NCBI GenBank assembly: GCA_018436925.1
Contig: JAHDKI010000020.1
Span: 151,501-215,500, forward strand
Reading direction: 5' to 3'
DNA: 64,000 nt
From: Syntrophaceae bacterium
Lineage (GTDB): Bacteria > Desulfobacterota > Syntrophia > Syntrophales > Smithellaceae
Positions 32,846 through 42,309 of this stretch are shown here, piece by piece. The number at the start of each line of letters is the position of its first letter. Within the stretch, counting starts at the first letter, position 1. A program made the translations under genes and the position numbers. The notes beneath the pieces are model-generated. The model had not been told where the DNA came from and searched no databases. It saw nothing but the letters and a program-made list of their open reading frames with translations.

Positions 32846-33730
32846 CTATTGTTTCTTTTTGCCGAACATCTCCCGGATATCTTTTGCGATCATACTCAAC
32901 TTTTCCCAAAGTCCCGGCGGGGGATTATTTTTGGCATAACGATAATCATAATATTTGTGATTCGTGCCGAAATAGCGCTGAATCAGAGCTTTAGTCTTAA
33001 ATTCCATATTGTTGAGCACAATGCCCATGACTTTGCTTTTATCCACCAGTTTCAAAGCCTGTTGAACCGTTTCACGAGGCGTGTCGCCGGCTTTGACTAC
33101 AAGCAATATCGCGTCGGCCATATCGTTTAGAACCGAAGGTTCCGTCGTGGCCAGAAGCGGGGAGGAATCGAGAATGATATAGCGGTCGTTATACCTGGAT
33201 TTCAAGTCATTGAGCAGATTCTTCATCTGGTCGGATCCGATGAGTTCAACGGGGTTTTCCTGGATGGTTCCACCGCACATGATGCTGAGTTTGTCCACGG
33301 CGGTTTTGATAAGCAGGTCCGGCACGTCGGCCTGACCCATCAGATAGTCGGAAAGCCCTTTAGCTTCATGAAGTCCGAACCATCGGGAAATTGAAGGGTT
33401 GCGCAGATCGCAATCGATCAAAAGCGCGTGGCTGTGCAACTCCACCGCGATAATAATGGCCAGATTGATGGCGATCAGGCTTTTTCCTTCTCCGGACATG
33501 GAACTGGCGATCATGATGGTTCGCGGAGCGCCTTCGGGAGCGGGTTTGAGGATATGCGTCCGCAGACGGCGGAACTGCTCCGTAACGAGAGAAGAGGGCG
33601 CGAAAAATGAAACCAGTTTGTCGTCCAGAACATTTTCCTGGTCGGTTGGCGGCGCGGGGCGCACGGCATCGATATCGTCAAGAATCTTCTCGCGCTCCAG
33701 TTTCTGTAAGGCGTCGAACATTTTACCCAT
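32846..33730 (-). CDS. Tyrosine autokinase of CpsD/CapB type (exosortase-locus class)
   Basis: 294 aa from ATG 33730, with GGAG 8 bases upstream; the longer frame upstream overlaps the ATPase gene. The Walker A motif is SSMSGEGKSLIAINLA (~104-119), a Walker A' motif LLIDCDLRNPSI follows, and RYIILDSSPL is Walker B. Near the C-terminus HKYYDYRYAK is a tyrosine cluster, the expected autophosphorylation site. Such kinases partner with a Wzz/GumC protein to set chain length; that protein is encoded two genes upstream. It is the last gene of the minus-strand export operon. Confidence 0.9.
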   Translation of the reverse strand: MGKMFDALQKLEREKILDDIDAVRPAPPTDQENVLDDKLVSFFAPSSLVTEQFRRLRTHILKPAPEGAPRTIMIASSMSGEGKSLIAINLAIIIAVELHSHALLIDCDLRNPSISRWFGLHEAKGLSDYLMGQADVPDLLIKTAVDKLSIMCGGTIQENPVELIGSDQMKNLLNDLKSRYNDRYIILDSSPLLATTEPSVLNDMADAILLVVKAGDTPRETVQQALKLVDKSKVMGIVLNNMEFKTKALIQRYFGTNHKYYDYRYAKNNPPPGLWEKLSMIAKDIREMFGKKKQ

Positions 33731-34664
33731 AAATATTTCTCCATGCGTTGACAATTGATTCCCTAAAAAACCAGCCCGCCGCCGACACGGCAAACAAGGA
33801 GACGACAGCCGCAACAATGTATCGCATTCGTCTCTTTGCCGCCCCTAGGGTAAGGAAACTTCCCTCCATATCGCGGATGGTTTTTTGGATGAGGGATTTG
33901 TCGATTCGATTTTTGTCTTCAGAAAAACCGGTGAGCAGGGCGTTGTCGCAAAGGATGTTGATCAGACGCGGAATGCCGCCGGAATATTTGTAAATGGCCT
34001 TGATTGCGCCGGGGTCAAAAAGAACCAGGTTTCGCGATCCGGCGCGCTTCAATCGAAAATTGATGTATTCCCGCACTTCCCGGTGGGTGAGCGGACGCAG
34101 ATTATAGCGCACGGTAATGCGCTGTTTAAGAGGCCGGAATTCGCTTTTGTTTAAAATGTCGTTGAGTTCCGGCTGCCCCAGCAGCACAACGTGCAACAGT
34201 TTGTATTTTGCGGTTTCCAGGTTGGTTAAAAGACGGACTTCATGCAGCAGGTCCGGCGTGAGGCTCTGGGCTTCGTCCACGATAAGAAAAACCTTTTCAT
34301 TGCGGGTGAAACATCCCAGGAGGTAATTATGCAAAGCCGACAAGCTTTGTCCGCGTGTTTTCAATTCGTCGGTGGGGATGCCCAGATCGTGGCAGATGTA
34401 GTTGAGGAAATCCACCTTCTCGATCATGGGGTTGAAGACGTAGCAGGTTCGGACATCGCCGTCGAGGTTGCTCAAAAGTTTATGCACCAAGGTGGTCTTG
34501 CCCGTGCCGGCATCGCCGACGATGACGCTGAAGCCTTTGCGCTCCTGGATGGCATATTGCAGATAAGACAAGCCTTCCCGGTGCGCCTCGCTCAGGTAAA
34601 CGTAGGACGGATCCGGCGTGATCTCGAAGGGCTTTTCCTTGAATCCGTAAAATTTCCTGTACAT
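33723..34664 (-). CDS. ExeA-like AAA ATPase of the exosortase-type locus
   Basis: 313 aa. MYRKFYGFKEKPFEITPDP at the N-terminus is diagnostic of the ExeA/GspA-like ATPases. VIVGDAGTGKTTLVHKLL is Walker A and KVFLIVDEAQSL Walker B. A single membrane segment lies near residues 283-300. In exosortase-associated loci this ATPase is always beside the chain-length proteins, though its exact function is unclear. It overlaps the kinase gene by 8 bp and is separated by 2 bp from the Wzz-like gene. Confidence 0.9.
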   Translation of the reverse strand: MYRKFYGFKEKPFEITPDPSYVYLSEAHREGLSYLQYAIQERKGFSVIVGDAGTGKTTLVHKLLSNLDGDVRTCYVFNPMIEKVDFLNYICHDLGIPTDELKTRGQSLSALHNYLLGCFTRNEKVFLIVDEAQSLTPDLLHEVRLLTNLETAKYKLLHVVLLGQPELNDILNKSEFRPLKQRITVRYNLRPLTHREVREYINFRLKRAGSRNLVLFDPGAIKAIYKYSGGIPRLINILCDNALLTGFSEDKNRIDKSLIQKTIRDMEGSFLTLGAAKRRMRYIVAAVVSLFAVSAAGWFFRESIVNAWRNIYG

Positions 34665-34666
34665 GA

Positions 34667-36112
34667 TCAGGTCGTTGTATCCTCGATCTTGGGGATGGTG
34701 GCCAAAACCTTGAGCCCCAGAGTGATTTCCACATCCGCCGCATCATGGAATGAACGGTCCATTTGTTCGCGCAGGAAAGCGGCGGCCAGTCCTCCGCCCA
34801 ATCCCGCCAGCAGACTGACAAGCAGAATCTTGGGGATGTCCGGCGAAAAGGGGCGCTCCGGCAGACGGGCGGGATCGATTACCCGGAACTGCTCGCCTTT
34901 TTGTCTTTTTTCGAGGTTTTCCGCCTGCTGGGCTTCCTGGCTTTTCTTCAGCAGGCGCTCATAGTTATCCTTGGTGCTTTCATATTCCCTCAGAAGCGCC
35001 GCCATATCCTGTTCCCGGGCTGGCGTTCTTTCGATGCGGGAAAAGTATTTGCTGATCTGTTCGGATATGGCCGCCGTTTCGTCCGTAAGCCTTTTGATTT
35101 CCATGTCCGTCAGCGTCAGTTGATTTTTCAGTTCTTTATAGCGGGGATCCTTGCGGAAATCCCTCGCATCGTAAGTGGCTTTGTTGCGTTCCAGATCGGC
35201 CAGACGTTTCTTGGCCGCGATGACGTCCGGATGGTTTTCCGTGTAACGGGTGCGAAGCGTCTCCAGCTCGCGGGTGAGGCGCTCTTTCATGGCTTCATAA
35301 GAAGGGCCCATTTCCGCCGCGGCGGCATCCGGCGATGCCGCGGTCGGCCCTGCGGAGGACGCAGCCGGCATTTCCATGTCGGACATCTGTTTCTGGATGA
35401 ACAGCTTCCGATCCTGCGCCGCGCGGAGATTCTCGCCGAGTTTTTGATTCTGGTTTTGCAGCTGTTCCAGAATTTTAATGTTCGTATCTCGCTGCTCGGG
35501 CAATTCGCCCATGTGCCGCCTTTTGTATCCGGCCACGGCGGATTCCATTTCATCGAGTTTCTTCTTCGCGATGGCCAGTTCCGCCGCCAGAAATTCCGTG
35601 GTGCCGACGGCCTGCTGCTCGCGGATGCGCAGGTTTTCTTCGATGAACAAGGAAGCCAATCGGTTGGCGATTGTGGTGACCATCTTCGGATTGTCTCCGA
35701 TGAAACTGATGGTGAAGTAGCCTTTGTCGTCTTTCTTTGTCGGAAGCTCGACTTTGATGTTTTTGCGCATCAGCTCGACAAGCTCTTCTTTGGACAGGCT
35801 TTTGGCTTCCTTTTCATAGAGGTTGTACTCGGAAATGATCTGTTCCAGGCGGGTGCGGCTCATCACTTCCTGGGCGATGGATTGCAGGCGTTCCTCCACG
35901 CGGGAGGTAACGGTGGCCTGGACGAAGGCTTCCGGCACGCGCTGCGGCGAGACCAGCACAAGCGTGCTGGCTTTGTAAAGTTTGTGTGCGGTCAGCGCGT
36001 AAACGGATGCGACGGCGACGATCAGCACAAAGGGAATGACGATGTACCAGATTCTGCGCCGAAGGATTTCAAGATATTCGTGCAGGGTGTAGGTTTTGGC
36101 CGGGTTGATCAT
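34667..36112 (-). CDS. Wzz/GumC-type polysaccharide chain-length determinant
   Basis: 481 aa. The protein begins with TYTLHEYLEILRRRIWYIVIPFVLIVAVASVYAL, a Wzz domain with the first membrane helix. A long periplasmic coiled-coil region (~165-400) follows, and then a second helix ILLVSLLAGLGGGLAAAFL near residue 440. An alanine/proline-rich insertion lies around residues 250-270. It would span the inner membrane and periplasm to control polymer length, working with the tyrosine kinase encoded downstream. It lies in the same operon as the outer-membrane protein and Wza-like exporter. Confidence 0.9.
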   Translation of the reverse strand: MINPAKTYTLHEYLEILRRRIWYIVIPFVLIVAVASVYALTAHKLYKASTLVLVSPQRVPEAFVQATVTSRVEERLQSIAQEVMSRTRLEQIISEYNLYEKEAKSLSKEELVELMRKNIKVELPTKKDDKGYFTISFIGDNPKMVTTIANRLASLFIEENLRIREQQAVGTTEFLAAELAIAKKKLDEMESAVAGYKRRHMGELPEQRDTNIKILEQLQNQNQKLGENLRAAQDRKLFIQKQMSDMEMPAASSAGPTAASPDAAAAEMGPSYEAMKERLTRELETLRTRYTENHPDVIAAKKRLADLERNKATYDARDFRKDPRYKELKNQLTLTDMEIKRLTDETAAISEQISKYFSRIERTPAREQDMAALLREYESTKDNYERLLKKSQEAQQAENLEKRQKGEQFRVIDPARLPERPFSPDIPKILLVSLLAGLGGGLAAAFLREQMDRSFHDAADVEITLGLKVLATIPKIEDTTT

Positions 36113-36150
36113 AAACGTCCGTTGCTCCTGATAAGAGGTGAAGAAGTCGG

Positions 36151-37422
36151 TTAATAGGTCAACGTCAGGGTCAGCATGCCCCGGTTTTCCTCGTATTCAT
36201 TGGCGACGATGTCGGAGTCCGCCTGTCTGTAAGTGTATCCTGCCGAAAGCGTCATCCATTTAAAAGGCATGAAAGACACATTCGCGCCGGCGCTCCAGAT
36301 TTTATCGATATTATCGTTGGCGTCTTCGGCTTGTTCCGCGCTTCCCAAAACGCCCACGGAGAGTCGCCGGAAGAGAAAGTGGGTCGCCGTTCCCGTCGCC
36401 CGATAGTATTTGCGGAAACCCAGATTCTGAGAGGTGAAGTAGTCTTCCGTATAGCCCCCTTGAATGCTCAGGCGGACGATGGTTTGCTCGCTCTGGTGGG
36501 AGAGGTCGCCCTTGAAACTGAAGCCGTTGGTGTTGTATCCCATGCGGGAGTCCAGCCAGTAGTAACCCGCCTGGCCGGATACGGTGAAAGACTGGGTCAA
36601 TGCGTAGGACAAACCGACGGCCGTCTCATAAATTTCATAGTACAGGTCGTTGCCCGTGGGTGTGAATTCCCTGCGGGAATATCCTCCGTGGAGTGATGCC
36701 GTCGCCTTGGGAGTGATGCGATACATATAGGCGGCGGAAACTTTGTGGTTGTTGAAATTTTCGCTGACTTCGAAATCTCCGTAGGTATAAGCATATTCCA
36801 GAGAAATTCCATGCTGGCGGTTGAACCACCAGGTCAGAAAGGGCGTGACCGTGTTTTCGATGCTGTCTTCGCCGGTGATGCCCTTGATGTTGTAAAGATT
36901 GTAGAGGTAACGAACGCCGATGCGGCTTTCGGCCCCGAACTGATACTCCATGGTCGGTTCCATAACAATTCGCCAGTAGGGGCTTCTTTGGGAGAGTTCC
37001 GCAAGCTGCTGCTTGTATTCGCTTGCGTCTGTGAGGAATTCGGCTTCCCGCGGTTCATCGGACCGCAGGTAACTGCCCCGGAGGTAGAAATTGAAATGCG
37101 AGCGGGTCAGGTATTTGGCGTTGAGCCTGACGTTGCCGGTGACGTAATTGTCCGCGCTGTATTTGTCGTAAAAGACGCCGCCGACCGACGCGTCGAGATC
37201 AATGCCGGATTGTTCCGTCATGTTGGAAAATTTCACGCCGGGCGTGACGGTAAAGTAGAAATCTTCTCTTTTATTGGTTTTTCTGAGGTCGAGGTTGTCG
37301 CTGTAATCTCCTCTGACGCTGATGTAGGGGTGAATTTGATTCAGCCAGTCGGCGCGGGCGGGAGCCGTCTGCGAAAAGCAAATCACAACGCTTGCCAGAA
37401 CAAACCAGATGATTTTTTTCAT
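36151..37422 (-). CDS. Outer-membrane beta-barrel protein of the exosortase-type locus
   Basis: 423 aa. A signal peptide (MKKIIWFVLASVVICFSQTAPARA) is followed by alternating aromatic/hydrophobic beta-strand patterns to the end, finishing in LTLTLTY with a C-terminal aromatic residue typical of barrel proteins. PYISVRGDYSDNLDL is the kind of start seen in the barrel protein found beside these export genes. It is thought to form an outer-membrane part of polysaccharide secretion. It lies between the Wza-like gene and the Wzz-like gene. Confidence 0.8.
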   Translation of the reverse strand: MKKIIWFVLASVVICFSQTAPARADWLNQIHPYISVRGDYSDNLDLRKTNKREDFYFTVTPGVKFSNMTEQSGIDLDASVGGVFYDKYSADNYVTGNVRLNAKYLTRSHFNFYLRGSYLRSDEPREAEFLTDASEYKQQLAELSQRSPYWRIVMEPTMEYQFGAESRIGVRYLYNLYNIKGITGEDSIENTVTPFLTWWFNRQHGISLEYAYTYGDFEVSENFNNHKVSAAYMYRITPKATASLHGGYSRREFTPTGNDLYYEIYETAVGLSYALTQSFTVSGQAGYYWLDSRMGYNTNGFSFKGDLSHQSEQTIVRLSIQGGYTEDYFTSQNLGFRKYYRATGTATHFLFRRLSVGVLGSAEQAEDANDNIDKIWSAGANVSFMPFKWMTLSAGYTYRQADSDIVANEYEENRGMLTLTLTY

Positions 37423-37469
37423 ATCGAATCCTCGTGAAGTATTGAAGTGGTTCGAAACGGGCGGTTATC

Positions 37470-38087
37470 TTACCGGACGACGATCGTGTCGCCGCGGGTA
37501 ATGACGGGATCGGGATCATCCCCGTCGAGAATACGGTTGTAGTTGACGGTCGTGCGGGTTTCGTTGCCCTTTTCATCTTTGCCGATGATCAGGATCTTGC
37601 GCTTATTGGCCCACTCGGTGAATCCGCCGGCCGTGGCGATCGCCTTCATGAGGGTGATCGGGCTGCGGATGGGAAAGACGCCGGGATTTTTGACTTCGCC
37701 GGTCACGAAGATTTTGTAACTGTTGGCCTCGCGGACGGTGACGGTCACGGTCGGATTTTCAATGAACCCTTTGAGCTTGTCCGTAATCATCTCCTTGAGC
37801 TCGAGCGGCGTTTTGCCCGCGGCCCGGATGTCGTCCAAAAGGGGCAGGGAGATGTGGCCGTCAATTCTGACCGGGACGGTCTGGGTGATGGATTCCTCCT
37901 TCCAGACGTAAATGAACAAAACGTCCTCCGGGCCGATGATGTACTGATCGGGCGAGACGCTGATGTCGCCTGTCGGTTGGCTTGGCGCCGTATCGGCGGA
38001 AGCGGTCTGCGCCGCGAAAAGAGGCAAACTGGCGCCCATTACAAAAAGAACTCCCAGCATTACGCGGGCAATCCATTTCCTTGTCAC
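37470..38087 (-). CDS. Wza-like polysaccharide export lipoprotein/SLBB protein
   Basis: 205 aa from a GTG at 38087, chosen because GGAG lies 7 bases upstream. A signal peptide ends near residue 25. The Poly_export block YIIGPEDVLFIYVWKEE is near residues 48-64, and an SLBB-type region FVTGEVKNPGVFPIRSPITL lies near 125-145. The protein is shorter than E. coli Wza (about 380 aa), like exosortase-locus relatives. I see no lipobox cysteine in the signal region. It should form or cap the periplasm/outer-membrane export channel, and it heads the export operon. Confidence 0.88.
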   Translation of the reverse strand: MTRKWIARVMLGVLFVMGASLPLFAAQTASADTAPSQPTGDISVSPDQYIIGPEDVLFIYVWKEESITQTVPVRIDGHISLPLLDDIRAAGKTPLELKEMITDKLKGFIENPTVTVTVREANSYKIFVTGEVKNPGVFPIRSPITLMKAIATAGGFTEWANKRKILIIGKDEKGNETRTTVNYNRILDGDDPDPVITRGDTIVVR

Positions 38088-38443
38088 GAGCTTTCTCCAA
38101 AAAGGTTGTTGTTATGTCATGATGGACAAGTCGTCCCCGGGGCGACCCATAAACACTTTTTACAGGTTCGTCAAGGGCAGTTCGTTATCAGGAAAATAAC
38201 GCCTTGTCTAGAAGTTTTAAGTCGCCGGAAACGCAGGTCGATTGATCCAAAACGGGCGTGTCAGGAATAGTCTTGAAAAGATGCGCAAACCTCTATATGA
38301 TGGCGTTCATTCGGATCTGAAGTCCGGTGTCTTTAATATTTCCGTCCCGCCGTCTTGTGACCGGCTCGGGGCAAAAACGCAACAATTTCTCTTCCGCCAT
38401 GAAAAAAAATGAACGATTACCTCATCATCAAGGAGATGCAATT
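38088..38443. promoter_or_regulatory. Divergent promoter region between export operon and TPR lipoprotein
   Basis: This 356-bp gap contains no gene. A nearly perfect palindrome, GTCG-CCCC-GGGG-CGAC, lies at 38130-38146 in the leader of the minus-strand Wza-like gene. A weak minus promoter (TTGACG at 38174-38169, TTTATG at 38153-38148, spacer only 15) precedes it. The better plus promoter is listed separately. The palindrome could be an operator or a leader hairpin. Confidence 0.45.
38273..38301 (+). promoter_or_regulatory. Sigma-70-type promoter of the TPR lipoprotein gene
   Basis: TTGAAA and TATGAT are separated by 17 bases, each one mismatch from consensus. Transcription would start near 38308, leaving a leader of about 136 bases before the ATG at 38444. 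Confidence 0.55.
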
Positions 38444-40723
38444 ATGAATCGATGGAATCGAAAGTTATATTTTGCGGTCGTCTTTCTTTTATTGGCCGCT
38501 TTGTGCGCCTCTGCCGCCGGATGCTCCAAGGAAGCAAAGATGCAGCGCCACTGGACCAAGGCTGAAAAGTACTATTCGCAGGAGAAGTTTAAGGAGGCGG
38601 CAATCGAGTATGCCAATGTCGTCAAGCTCGATCCGGCTCACGCGCAAGGCTACTATAAACTGGGGCTTTGCCGTCTGCGCATCGGGATGCCCAGAGAAGC
38701 CTTCGCGGCCATTGCCAAGGCCGTTGAACTGGATCCGGGTCTGATCGACGCGCGGCATCATCTGGGAACCCTGTATCTGCTGGCCGGAGATCCGCAAAAA
38801 GCGGCCGAGCAGGCCCGGGCCATCCTTGCGGCGGATCCCGCCGACGCCCGGGGGCATATGCTTTTGAGCAACATGCATCTGCGGGAAAAGAATATCGATG
38901 CGGCCATCGAAGAAGGCCTCAAGGCGGCGCAAGGCGCCAATCAGCACGACGCCTATTTGATGCTGGCCAATCTCTATATGATCAAGCGGGATCTTTCATC
39001 GGCCGAAAACATGTTGAAGGCGGCTGTCGAAGCCGATGGACAATCGATCCGGGCCAGACTGGCCCTGGCCGATTTCTATTTCCACACGGGAAAGGCCGAA
39101 GCCGCGGGGGGGGCGTATCAGGAGGCCGTCAGGCTCGCTCCCAACGCACCTGAGCCCTATTTGAAATTCGGCAGTTTCTATGCCGCGACCCAACGCATGG
39201 AGGAGGCCGAAGTCCAGTTCAAAAAAGCCGTCGAGGTCTCTCCCGGCAACGCGATGCCGGGTGTTCATCTGGGGAATTTTTATCTGCTGTGGCGGAAAAA
39301 AGATTCGGCTGAGGCCGCCTATCACGCGGCTGTGTCCGCCGACGGCAAAAGCATTCCGGCCCTGGCGCGGCTGGCCGAATTTTATGTTTCCGAGAAAAGA
39401 CTCAACGACGCCATGAAATACACGGAAAAAATCCTCAAACTCAACGCCAAAAGCGCGGAGGGTCTTTTAATCAAAGGAAGAATTTTACTGGCTGAAAACA
39501 AGTACGATCCGGCGCTTGATCTGTTTCGAGGGTATCTGAAGGATTATCCGAATTCCGCCCAGGCCAAGTTCTTCAGCGCGCTTGCGCATCTGGGCAAACG
39601 CGACAGCGGCCAGGCCAAGTCGGCGCTGGCCGAAGCGATTAAGCTCCAGCCCCGCTGGAGTGAACCCAAACTCGCCTTGGCGGAAATTCGTTTGCGGGAA
39701 GGCGAAATGGATCAAGGCCTCGCCGAGCTCAACGCGCTTGTCAAAGAAGAGCCTCGAAACGTCCGGGCCCGTATCCTGCTGGGCAACGCCTATCTGTCGA
39801 TGAGAAACACACAGGCTGCGTCCGCCGCGTTTGAAGAGGCGATCCGCCTCGCGCCGGAACGGCCCGGTGCTTATGTACAAATGGGGAAGGTTCTGCTGGT
39901 TTCCAACCGGGAAAACGAGGCCATCGAGATGTTTGAAAAAGCCGTGTCGATGGATGCGACGCTGCTCGAACCGGTGCAGTACATCACCGCCGTGTATCTC
40001 AAACGCAAGGATTTCGATCAAGCGGTCGCTCGGGTTCGCAGGCAGCTTGACGTTGCGCCTGCAAATCCTTTTTTGAATAATCTGATGGGGAGCGTCTATG
40101 AAGCCGCCGGCAACCTGACGGATGCGGAGAAGTATATGAAAAAGGCGCTGGAGTTGGAACCCTCCGCCCCCGCCTTGCATGTTTCACTGGCCGGGTTCTA
40201 TCTGCGTCACAAGATGACGGAAAAAGCCAAAACGCAGTATCTGTCGGCCATCGATAAAGAGCCTCAGACGCTTTCGGCCCACATGGCGCTGGGGCTCATT
40301 TATGAAGGCGAGAAAAATTACGATCAGGCCCAGAATCACTATGAAAAAGCCCTCAAGATCAATCCCGACTATGTTCCGGCGGCCAACAATCTGGCTTACC
40401 TTTACGCCGAGCGCGGCGGCAACATCGATGTGGCGCTCAACCTGGCGCAAAAGGCCAAAGAGCGGGTGCCGAACGATCCTCATATCTCCGACACGCTGGG
40501 ATGGATTTACTATAAGAAAAACGTCTATACGACGGCCATCGGTTATCTGAAAGAAGCGGCGGAAAAGCAGCCGGCCCATCCGACGATCCGGTATCATCTG
40601 GGAATGGCTTACTTTAAAAACGGCAATCGCGACCAGGCGAAAAAAGAGCTTCAGGAAGCGCTGAGGCTGAATCCGGGATTTGAAAAGGCTCAGGAGGCGA
40701 AAAAAACGCTGGACATGATCTGA
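38444..40723 (+). CDS. PrsT-like TPR-repeat lipoprotein
   Basis: 759 aa from ATG 38444, preceded by AAGGAG 8 bases upstream; an upstream in-frame ATG lacks such a site. The signal peptide ends in ASAAGC, a lipobox, so the protein is lipid-anchored. The rest is an unbroken series of about 20 tetratricopeptide repeats (for example YYKLGLCRLRIGMPREAFAA). This architecture and locus match PrsT of exosortase/PEP-CTERM polysaccharide systems, probably an assembly scaffold like AlgK or BcsC. It is transcribed away from the export operon. Confidence 0.9.
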   Translation: MNRWNRKLYFAVVFLLLAALCASAAGCSKEAKMQRHWTKAEKYYSQEKFKEAAIEYANVVKLDPAHAQGYYKLGLCRLRIGMPREAFAAIAKAVELDPGLIDARHHLGTLYLLAGDPQKAAEQARAILAADPADARGHMLLSNMHLREKNIDAAIEEGLKAAQGANQHDAYLMLANLYMIKRDLSSAENMLKAAVEADGQSIRARLALADFYFHTGKAEAAGGAYQEAVRLAPNAPEPYLKFGSFYAATQRMEEAEVQFKKAVEVSPGNAMPGVHLGNFYLLWRKKDSAEAAYHAAVSADGKSIPALARLAEFYVSEKRLNDAMKYTEKILKLNAKSAEGLLIKGRILLAENKYDPALDLFRGYLKDYPNSAQAKFFSALAHLGKRDSGQAKSALAEAIKLQPRWSEPKLALAEIRLREGEMDQGLAELNALVKEEPRNVRARILLGNAYLSMRNTQAASAAFEEAIRLAPERPGAYVQMGKVLLVSNRENEAIEMFEKAVSMDATLLEPVQYITAVYLKRKDFDQAVARVRRQLDVAPANPFLNNLMGSVYEAAGNLTDAEKYMKKALELEPSAPALHVSLAGFYLRHKMTEKAKTQYLSAIDKEPQTLSAHMALGLIYEGEKNYDQAQNHYEKALKINPDYVPAANNLAYLYAERGGNIDVALNLAQKAKERVPNDPHISDTLGWIYYKKNVYTTAIGYLKEAAEKQPAHPTIRYHLGMAYFKNGNRDQAKKELQEALRLNPGFEKAQEAKKTLDMI

Positions 40724-40800
40724 ACGCTTTTTGGGATTCCATTTTTGCAGCACGGGGCGCACCCGCCCCCCGAAGCGCGGTTCGAATCGGTTGAGGAATA

Positions 40801-42309
40801 ATGATTAAGACGGATGTGATCATCATCGGAGGCGGCGCCACCGGATGCGGGATCGCCAGAGATCTGGCGCTGCGGGGGATACCACACTGTCTGATTGAAA
40901 AAGGCGATTATGCGGCGGGCGCCACCGGAGCCTGCCATGGCCTGCTTCACAGCGGAGGCCGTTATGTGGTTTCCGATCCCGTTGCGGCCAAGGAATGCTA
41001 TGACGAAAATCTGATCCTGAGGCGGATCGGCGAAAAATGCGTGGAGCGCACGGGAGGTCTTTTTGTCCGGCTTCCGGGAGATTCCAAACGCTACCGGGAA
41101 CGTTTTCTGCGCAGCTGCGACGACGTGGGGATTCCCGTTGAAGTGATTTCGGCGTCCCGGGCGCTGGATCTGGCGCCGAACCTGAATCCGGAAATCGAAG
41201 AAGCCGTGCGCGTGCCGGATTGTTCCATCGATCCGTTTCGTCTGTGCATGCTCAACATGAAAACGTCCGAGATCAAAGGCGGCCTGAGCTTTATCAGGCA
41301 CCGCGTGATTGAAATCGTCAAGTCCCGGGGCCGCTGTATCGGCGTGAAAGCGCAGTCGGCCGTCACCGGAGAGATTCAGGAAATTTCCGGCAATATTCTG
41401 GTCAACGCGACCGGAGCCTGGGCCGACATCGTTGCCCGCATGGCCGGGTCTGAAGTGCCCATGACGCTTTCGAAAGGGTCGCTGGTTATAACCAATCACC
41501 GGTTGACCGATATGGTGATCAACCGTCTGCGGCCGTCATCCGACGGCGATATCATTGTGCCCAACGAAGCGGTCTGCCTGGCCGGGACGACCTCTCTGCC
41601 GGTGGAGGATCCGGATCACATCCGCATCGAACCGGCCGAGGCGGACGTCATTGTGACTGAGGCCGGCAAGATGATTCCGCATTTCAATCAGACCCGCATC
41701 ATCCGGGCTTTTTCCGGCGTGCGACCTCTTCTGAAATCTCAGAAGCTCGACAGCCGGGAAATCACGCGCGGATTTCAGATCATTGATCATGGAAACGGGC
41801 TGTACAGTATCGTCGGCGGAAAGCTGACCACCTATCGGCTGATGGCCGAAAAAATGGTCGATACGATCATGGAGGCGTTTAATCTTAAACGGGAGTGTGA
41901 AACCGCCGAAAAGCCGCTCGACGGACAGGAGGAACTCAGCGGTTATCCGCTTTCCAAACGCCTGGCGGATATGAACAATATTTTGTGTGAATGCGAACTG
42001 GTCACGCGCGCCGACGTGGAGCGAGTGATCCGCCAGACGGCGACCCGGCATGTCGGGGACATTTCCCACCGGACGCGTCTGGGCATGGGGCCGTGTCAGG
42101 GCGGATACTGCACCTTTCGGGCGTTGGGTGTGATGCAGGATCAAAGACTGCTTTCGCCTGAGGAGTCCATGCAGGCGCTGCGCGAGTTTCTCCAGCGGCG
42201 TTTTCGGGGCATCCGTCAGACCTTATGGGGGGATCAACTACGCAGTGAACAGCTGGTGGAATATATCTATCTGGGCATTCTGGCGATGGAGAGGGAAAAG
42301 CCGACGTGA
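40801..42309 (+). CDS. glpA: Anaerobic glycerol-3-phosphate dehydrogenase subunit A
   Basis: 502 aa, slightly shorter than the E. coli protein. The FAD-binding start VIIIGGGATGCGIARDLALRG is clear, followed by HSGGRYVVSDP, VNATGAWAD and GGKLTTYRLMAEKM. A C-terminal BFD-like region (LGMGPCQGGYC) is present. It oxidises glycerol-3-phosphate to dihydroxyacetone phosphate and passes electrons through GlpC to the quinone pool. A small GGGGCG-caccc-GCCCC hairpin lies in the gap before it. It overlaps glpB by 4 bp. Confidence 0.95.
   Translation: MIKTDVIIIGGGATGCGIARDLALRGIPHCLIEKGDYAAGATGACHGLLHSGGRYVVSDPVAAKECYDENLILRRIGEKCVERTGGLFVRLPGDSKRYRERFLRSCDDVGIPVEVISASRALDLAPNLNPEIEEAVRVPDCSIDPFRLCMLNMKTSEIKGGLSFIRHRVIEIVKSRGRCIGVKAQSAVTGEIQEISGNILVNATGAWADIVARMAGSEVPMTLSKGSLVITNHRLTDMVINRLRPSSDGDIIVPNEAVCLAGTTSLPVEDPDHIRIEPAEADVIVTEAGKMIPHFNQTRIIRAFSGVRPLLKSQKLDSREITRGFQIIDHGNGLYSIVGGKLTTYRLMAEKMVDTIMEAFNLKRECETAEKPLDGQEELSGYPLSKRLADMNNILCECELVTRADVERVIRQTATRHVGDISHRTRLGMGPCQGGYCTFRALGVMQDQRLLSPEESMQALREFLQRRFRGIRQTLWGDQLRSEQLVEYIYLGILAMEREKPT

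Noticed and set aside
32541-32909. 122-codon minus-strand frame after the kinase gene
   Set aside because: Overlaps the kinase C-terminus in another frame; composition is poor and there is no ribosome-binding site.
34763-36154. 463-codon plus-strand frame
   Set aside because: Antisense to the Wzz/GumC gene, which has clear domains and good spacing with its operon.
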